9,366 nucleotides of DNA, from the NCBI GenBank assembly GCA_905236615.1, contig CAJORC010000057.1, positions 1 to 9,366 of the forward strand. The letters are read 5' to 3'. Shown piece by piece: positions 7,306 to 9,366 of the stretch. The DNA is from an uncultured Lachnospiraceae bacterium. Its GTDB lineage: Bacteria; Bacillota; Clostridia; Lachnospirales; Lachnospiraceae. Numbering within the stretch: the stretch's first letter is position 1; every line of letters begins with the position of its first letter. The translations under genes were made by a program, and so were the position numbers. Under the pieces are notes generated by a model. The model had not been told where the DNA came from and did no database searches. It saw nothing but the letters and a program-made list of their open reading frames with translations.

Positions 7306-8646
7306 TCACCCTATATGAAGTATATGCGTAGCAAACTGGAAATAGATTGTTAATGTTACGGCGTCAATGATCGTTGTAAGCATCGGGGAAGCCATTACCG
7401 CAGGGTCAAAGCCAAGCCTCTTTGTTATCATGGGCAGCGAGCAGCCTGCAATATTTGCCGTAACAACTGCCATTATCATAGTAAGAACTACAACCAGCGC
7501 AACGATCGGATCAAGCTTGTCTATCACAATCAGTTTAACAAAATTCGCAGACGCAAGTGTCACTCCGCATATCAGCGCCGTACAGAATTCCTTCCGCAGT
7601 ACCTTAAAAATGTCACAGAACTCAATCTCATGAAGAGACAGGGCTCTTATTATCATGGTTGATGACTGGGAACCGGTATTTCCTCCGGTATCCATAAGCA
7701 TAGGAATGTATGCTGCAAGGATTATGTAGGCTCCAAGAGCGTTCTCATAACTCGTTATTATCTTTCCGGTAAATGTTGCCGAGATCATAAGGAGCAGGAG
7801 CCATCCGACCCTTTTTCTCCAGAGCGCAACCGGTCCCATCTTTGTATACGGCTGGTCTGAAGGAACGATAGCAGCCATCTTCTGGATATCCTCGGTTGCC
7901 TCTTCCTGAATGATATCCACGATATCATCGACCGTTACGATACCTACAAGTCTTTTTTCCGAATCAACTACCGGAACAGAGATAAAGTCATACTTTGATA
8001 TTACACGGGCAACATCTTCCTGGTCTGTTGTCGTTTCAACCGAAATAACATTTTCCTCCATGACATCGCCTATCAGGTCCTCAGGCCTTGAAAGTATCAG
8101 TGTCCGAAGTGCTACTATTCCTATAAGTCTGCGCCTTTTATCAAGGACATAACAGGTATTGATCGTTTCCTTGTCTATTCCCGTACGCCTGATCCTCGAG
8201 ATCGCATCCGCAACTGTCAGATCTTCCTTAAGGTCAACAAACTCCACCGTCATTATGGAACCTGCGGAGTCTTCCGGGAATTTGAGCAGATGGTTTACGT
8301 CACGGCGCACATCCGGACTTGCATTTGAAAGAAGTTTCTTTACTACCGACGCCGGCATTTCTTCCATAAGGTCAGCCGCATCATCGGACATCATGTTGTT
8401 TATGATGTTTGCCGCTTCATTATCAGTAAGGGATACGATTATATCCTGCTCCACATCCGTAGGCAGATAGGCAAAAACATCAGCTGCCATATCTTTTGGC
8501 AGGAGCCGGAATACCCTTACCTGAAAGTTCGCGGGAAGCTCCTCCAAAAGTGATGCGATATCAGCCTCGTTCAGTTCCGAAAGTTTTTCTCTAAGCTCGT
8601 GGTATTTCTTTTCTTCAAGAAATGCCTGCACTTCCTCTATATTCAT
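7306..8646 (-). CDS. mgtE: MgtE magnesium transporter/channel
   Basis: A complete 446-residue MgtE (Thermus MgtE is about 450). Domains in order: the MgtE N-domain of helical repeats (about 1-128), two CBS domains (about 130-190 and 196-256) that sense cytoplasmic Mg2+, a plug-type linker helix (about 257-275), and a membrane domain of about five helices (278-446). Pore signatures are YIPMLMDTGGNTGSQSS (313-329) and GFDPAVMASP (412-421), with D428 in TTIIDAVT matching the selectivity aspartate. It imports Mg2+ down the membrane potential and closes when internal Mg2+ is high. The ATG start has GGAGG 4 nt upstream. It has its own promoter and a leader of about 140 nt that folds strongly but is not an M-box. 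The acyltransferase gene follows after 44 bp with no terminator between. Confidence 0.97.
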   Translation of the reverse strand: MNIEEVQAFLEEKKYHELREKLSELNEADIASLLEELPANFQVRVFRLLPKDMAADVFAYLPTDVEQDIIVSLTDNEAANIINNMMSDDAADLMEEMPASVVKKLLSNASPDVRRDVNHLLKFPEDSAGSIMTVEFVDLKEDLTVADAISRIRRTGIDKETINTCYVLDKRRRLIGIVALRTLILSRPEDLIGDVMEENVISVETTTDQEDVARVISKYDFISVPVVDSEKRLVGIVTVDDIVDIIQEEATEDIQKMAAIVPSDQPYTKMGPVALWRKRVGWLLLLMISATFTGKIITSYENALGAYIILAAYIPMLMDTGGNTGSQSSTMIIRALSLHEIEFCDIFKVLRKEFCTALICGVTLASANFVKLIVIDKLDPIVALVVVLTMIMAVVTANIAGCSLPMITKRLGFDPAVMASPMLTTIIDAVTLTIYFQFATHILHIG

Positions 8647-8663
8647 TTTTCCTCCAATTCATC

Positions 8664-8746
8664 AAAGCGGGTTTATATGTAATATTGTTTTCGCGCTGCA
8701 TTAAGCGCTTTCGTTCAGGAACATCTGCCATATAAACCACCGCCTT
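8664..8746 (-). ncRNA. Candidate structured leader RNA (cis-regulatory) of mgtE
   Basis: In the mgtE leader, a 10-bp perfect stem (GGUUUAUAUG at 8738-8729 with CAUAUAAACC at 8679-8670) is extended after a 2-nt GU bulge by GCG/CGC (8743-8741 with 8669-8667) and three further pairs, about 16 bp in all. It encloses 49 nt that can form an inner hairpin, GCGCU/AGCGC with a 6-nt loop. The stem ends about 8 nt before the GGAGG of mgtE. No U-run follows it, so it is not a plain terminator; control of ribosome access or RNA stability is more likely. I do not recognise it as the M-box Mg2+ riboswitch or another known class. That it is regulatory is inference. Confidence 0.5.
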
Positions 8747-8788
8747 TCCGAATCAGATAAAAAACAAAACCAATCTATCTACAACCTA

Positions 8789-8813
8789 TAGAGTTTAGCA
8801 TTGTGAAACTTTA
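8789..8813. repeat. Imperfect inverted repeat over the mgtE promoter
   Basis: TAGAGTTT (8789-8796) and AAACTTTA (8806-8813) are inverted with a 9-nt spacer and one mismatch. The repeat overlaps the -10 and most of the spacer of the mgtE promoter, a typical place for a dimeric repressor operator. It is short and AT-rich, so chance is a real possibility. Confidence 0.3.
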
Positions 8814-8820
8814 GAGTCAA
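8792..8820 (-). promoter_or_regulatory. Predicted sigma-A promoter of mgtE
   Basis: TTGACT (8815-8820) and TAAACT (8792-8797) with a 17-bp spacer on the minus strand; 5/6 and 4/6 matches. Transcription would start near 8785, leaving about 140 nt of leader before the mgtE ATG. An imperfect inverted repeat (8789-8813) covers the spacer and -10 and could be a repressor site. The -35 begins about 25 bp past the stop of the NEAT-like gene. Confidence 0.65.
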
Positions 8821-8845
8821 GTCCCGCAAGATTCTTAAGCCGGCG

Positions 8846-9366
8846 TTATTTTACCGCTTCAAGCGATATTGAATGAAAATGCAGGGTATAATCAATTTCA
8901 TGCGGCTTGCTCATCGCCGTGGTATCTGCAGTAATGGGTATTTCTGTATCGAGTGCGTATACAGGGATCTCAAACGTTGACTTTCCGCTGCCGGTATCAG
9001 CCTCATAGCGTTCCCCGTCCACTATGGCATAGTCATAATTATCACTCGAAAACTGAACTTTCGCAGTCATTTTTCCGTTCTCAATAGTTATGGTTGTCGG
9101 AGAAGCAACCGACGCTCTTCCCGATCCGCCATTCAGGTCAACCTCGACAGAATAATTTCCGTCCTCCAGACCCAGCATTTCAGCTGTATTTCCTCTTGCA
9201 TTCTTTAATGCCTGCAGGGGAAGTGAATCCGACCTGAACACTATCGTTCTGGGATACCACTGCTCTTTCTTTTTGCTGAACGCAGCGCATTCAATTCCCT
9301 TATCCAATGCATCTATCTCAAACTTAAATACATTCTTTCCTTCAGCATTGTCTTCCGATTCTATAA
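8846..9366 (-). CDS. Protein with tandem NEAT-like domains (5' part outside window)
   Basis: The frame stays open from 9366 to the TAA at 8846, giving 172 visible C-terminal residues; the true start is outside the window. The composition (beta-rich, Gly/Ser/Asp turns) suits an exported protein. Residues about 66-168 form one complete domain resembling the iron-transport-associated NEAT fold: a GNYSVEVDLNGGSGRASV opening, VQFSSDNYDYAIVDGERY (103-120), STFEIPVYALD (129-139) and HEIDYTLHF (155-163). Residues 1-50 are the tail of a preceding similar domain (VFKFEIDALD, then WYPRTIVFRSDSL), so the domain repeats. The heme-binding YxxxY of classic NEAT strand 8 is absent, so the ligand is unknown. 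There is no LPXTG or membrane anchor at the C-terminus, so surface attachment, if any, must be N-terminal (lipoprotein, or domains outside the window). mgtE has its own promoter just downstream. Fold assignment is moderate; function is not known. Confidence 0.75.
   Translation of the reverse strand, partial: IESEDNAEGKNVFKFEIDALDKGIECAAFSKKKEQWYPRTIVFRSDSLPLQALKNARGNTAEMLGLEDGNYSVEVDLNGGSGRASVASPTTITIENGKMTAKVQFSSDNYDYAIVDGERYEADTGSGKSTFEIPVYALDTEIPITADTTAMSKPHEIDYTLHFHSISLEAVK

Noticed and set aside
8647..8790. M-box (ykoK) Mg2+ riboswitch upstream of mgtE
   Set aside because: Expected from the gene, but the conserved M-box segments and its multi-stem layout are not present; the leader forms one long bulged stem instead.
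9305..9307. TTG at 9305-9307 as the start of the NEAT-like gene
   Set aside because: The frame remains open to the window edge, and the residues before it (FKFEIDAL) match the homologous segment of the next domain, so the gene simply continues outside.

Overview
The window looks like chromosomal DNA of a low-to-moderate-GC Gram-positive bacterium of the class Clostridia, most likely a Lachnospiraceae-type gut or rumen organism. This is inferred from protein flavour (MgtE, LepA, HemW and S20 all read as clostridial), GGAGG-type ribosome binding sites, sigma-A-like promoters, and a GGDEF/EAL protein next to a PilT-like ATPase. No taxonomic search was possible. Every gene supported here lies on the minus strand, so transcription runs from high to low coordinates. 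No tRNA, rRNA, IS element, CRISPR array or phage gene was seen.

In transcription order: (1) 9366-8846 is the 3' part of a gene for a protein with tandem NEAT-like beta-sandwich domains, cut by the window edge. (2) A sigma-A-like promoter (8820-8792) and an unusually structured leader of about 140 nt precede mgtE (8646-7306), a complete CBS-gated magnesium channel/transporter. An acyltransferase-3 membrane protein (7261-6371) follows 44 bp later; it lacks the last part of its family's usual C-terminus. An unrecognised acidic 80-residue ORF (6284-6042) comes next. (3) A strong promoter (6030-6002) drives rpsT (5905-5642, TTG start), closed by a clear intrinsic terminator (5604-5571). (4) lepA (5509-3698) and hemW (3708-2572) overlap by 11 bp, and hemW has no visible Shine-Dalgarno sequence, so translational coupling is likely. 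(5) A promoter (2544-2516) precedes an EAL phosphodiesterase with a dead GGDEF domain (2462-789) and, 32 bp on, a PilT-like ATPase (756 to the window edge).

The core rpsT-lepA-hemW order is the classic Firmicutes one. However, gpr/spoIIP are missing between rpsT and lepA, and hrcA does not follow hemW. What follows instead is the most interesting part: a c-di-GMP phosphodiesterase paired with a PilT homologue that keeps Walker A and the Asp box but has lost the Walker B glutamate and the His-box histidine. This may be a regulatory, non-motor PilT paralogue wired to c-di-GMP. The second point of interest is the mgtE leader, whose 16-bp bulged stem encloses a 49-nt structured loop and does not match the M-box Mg2+ riboswitch that I would expect.
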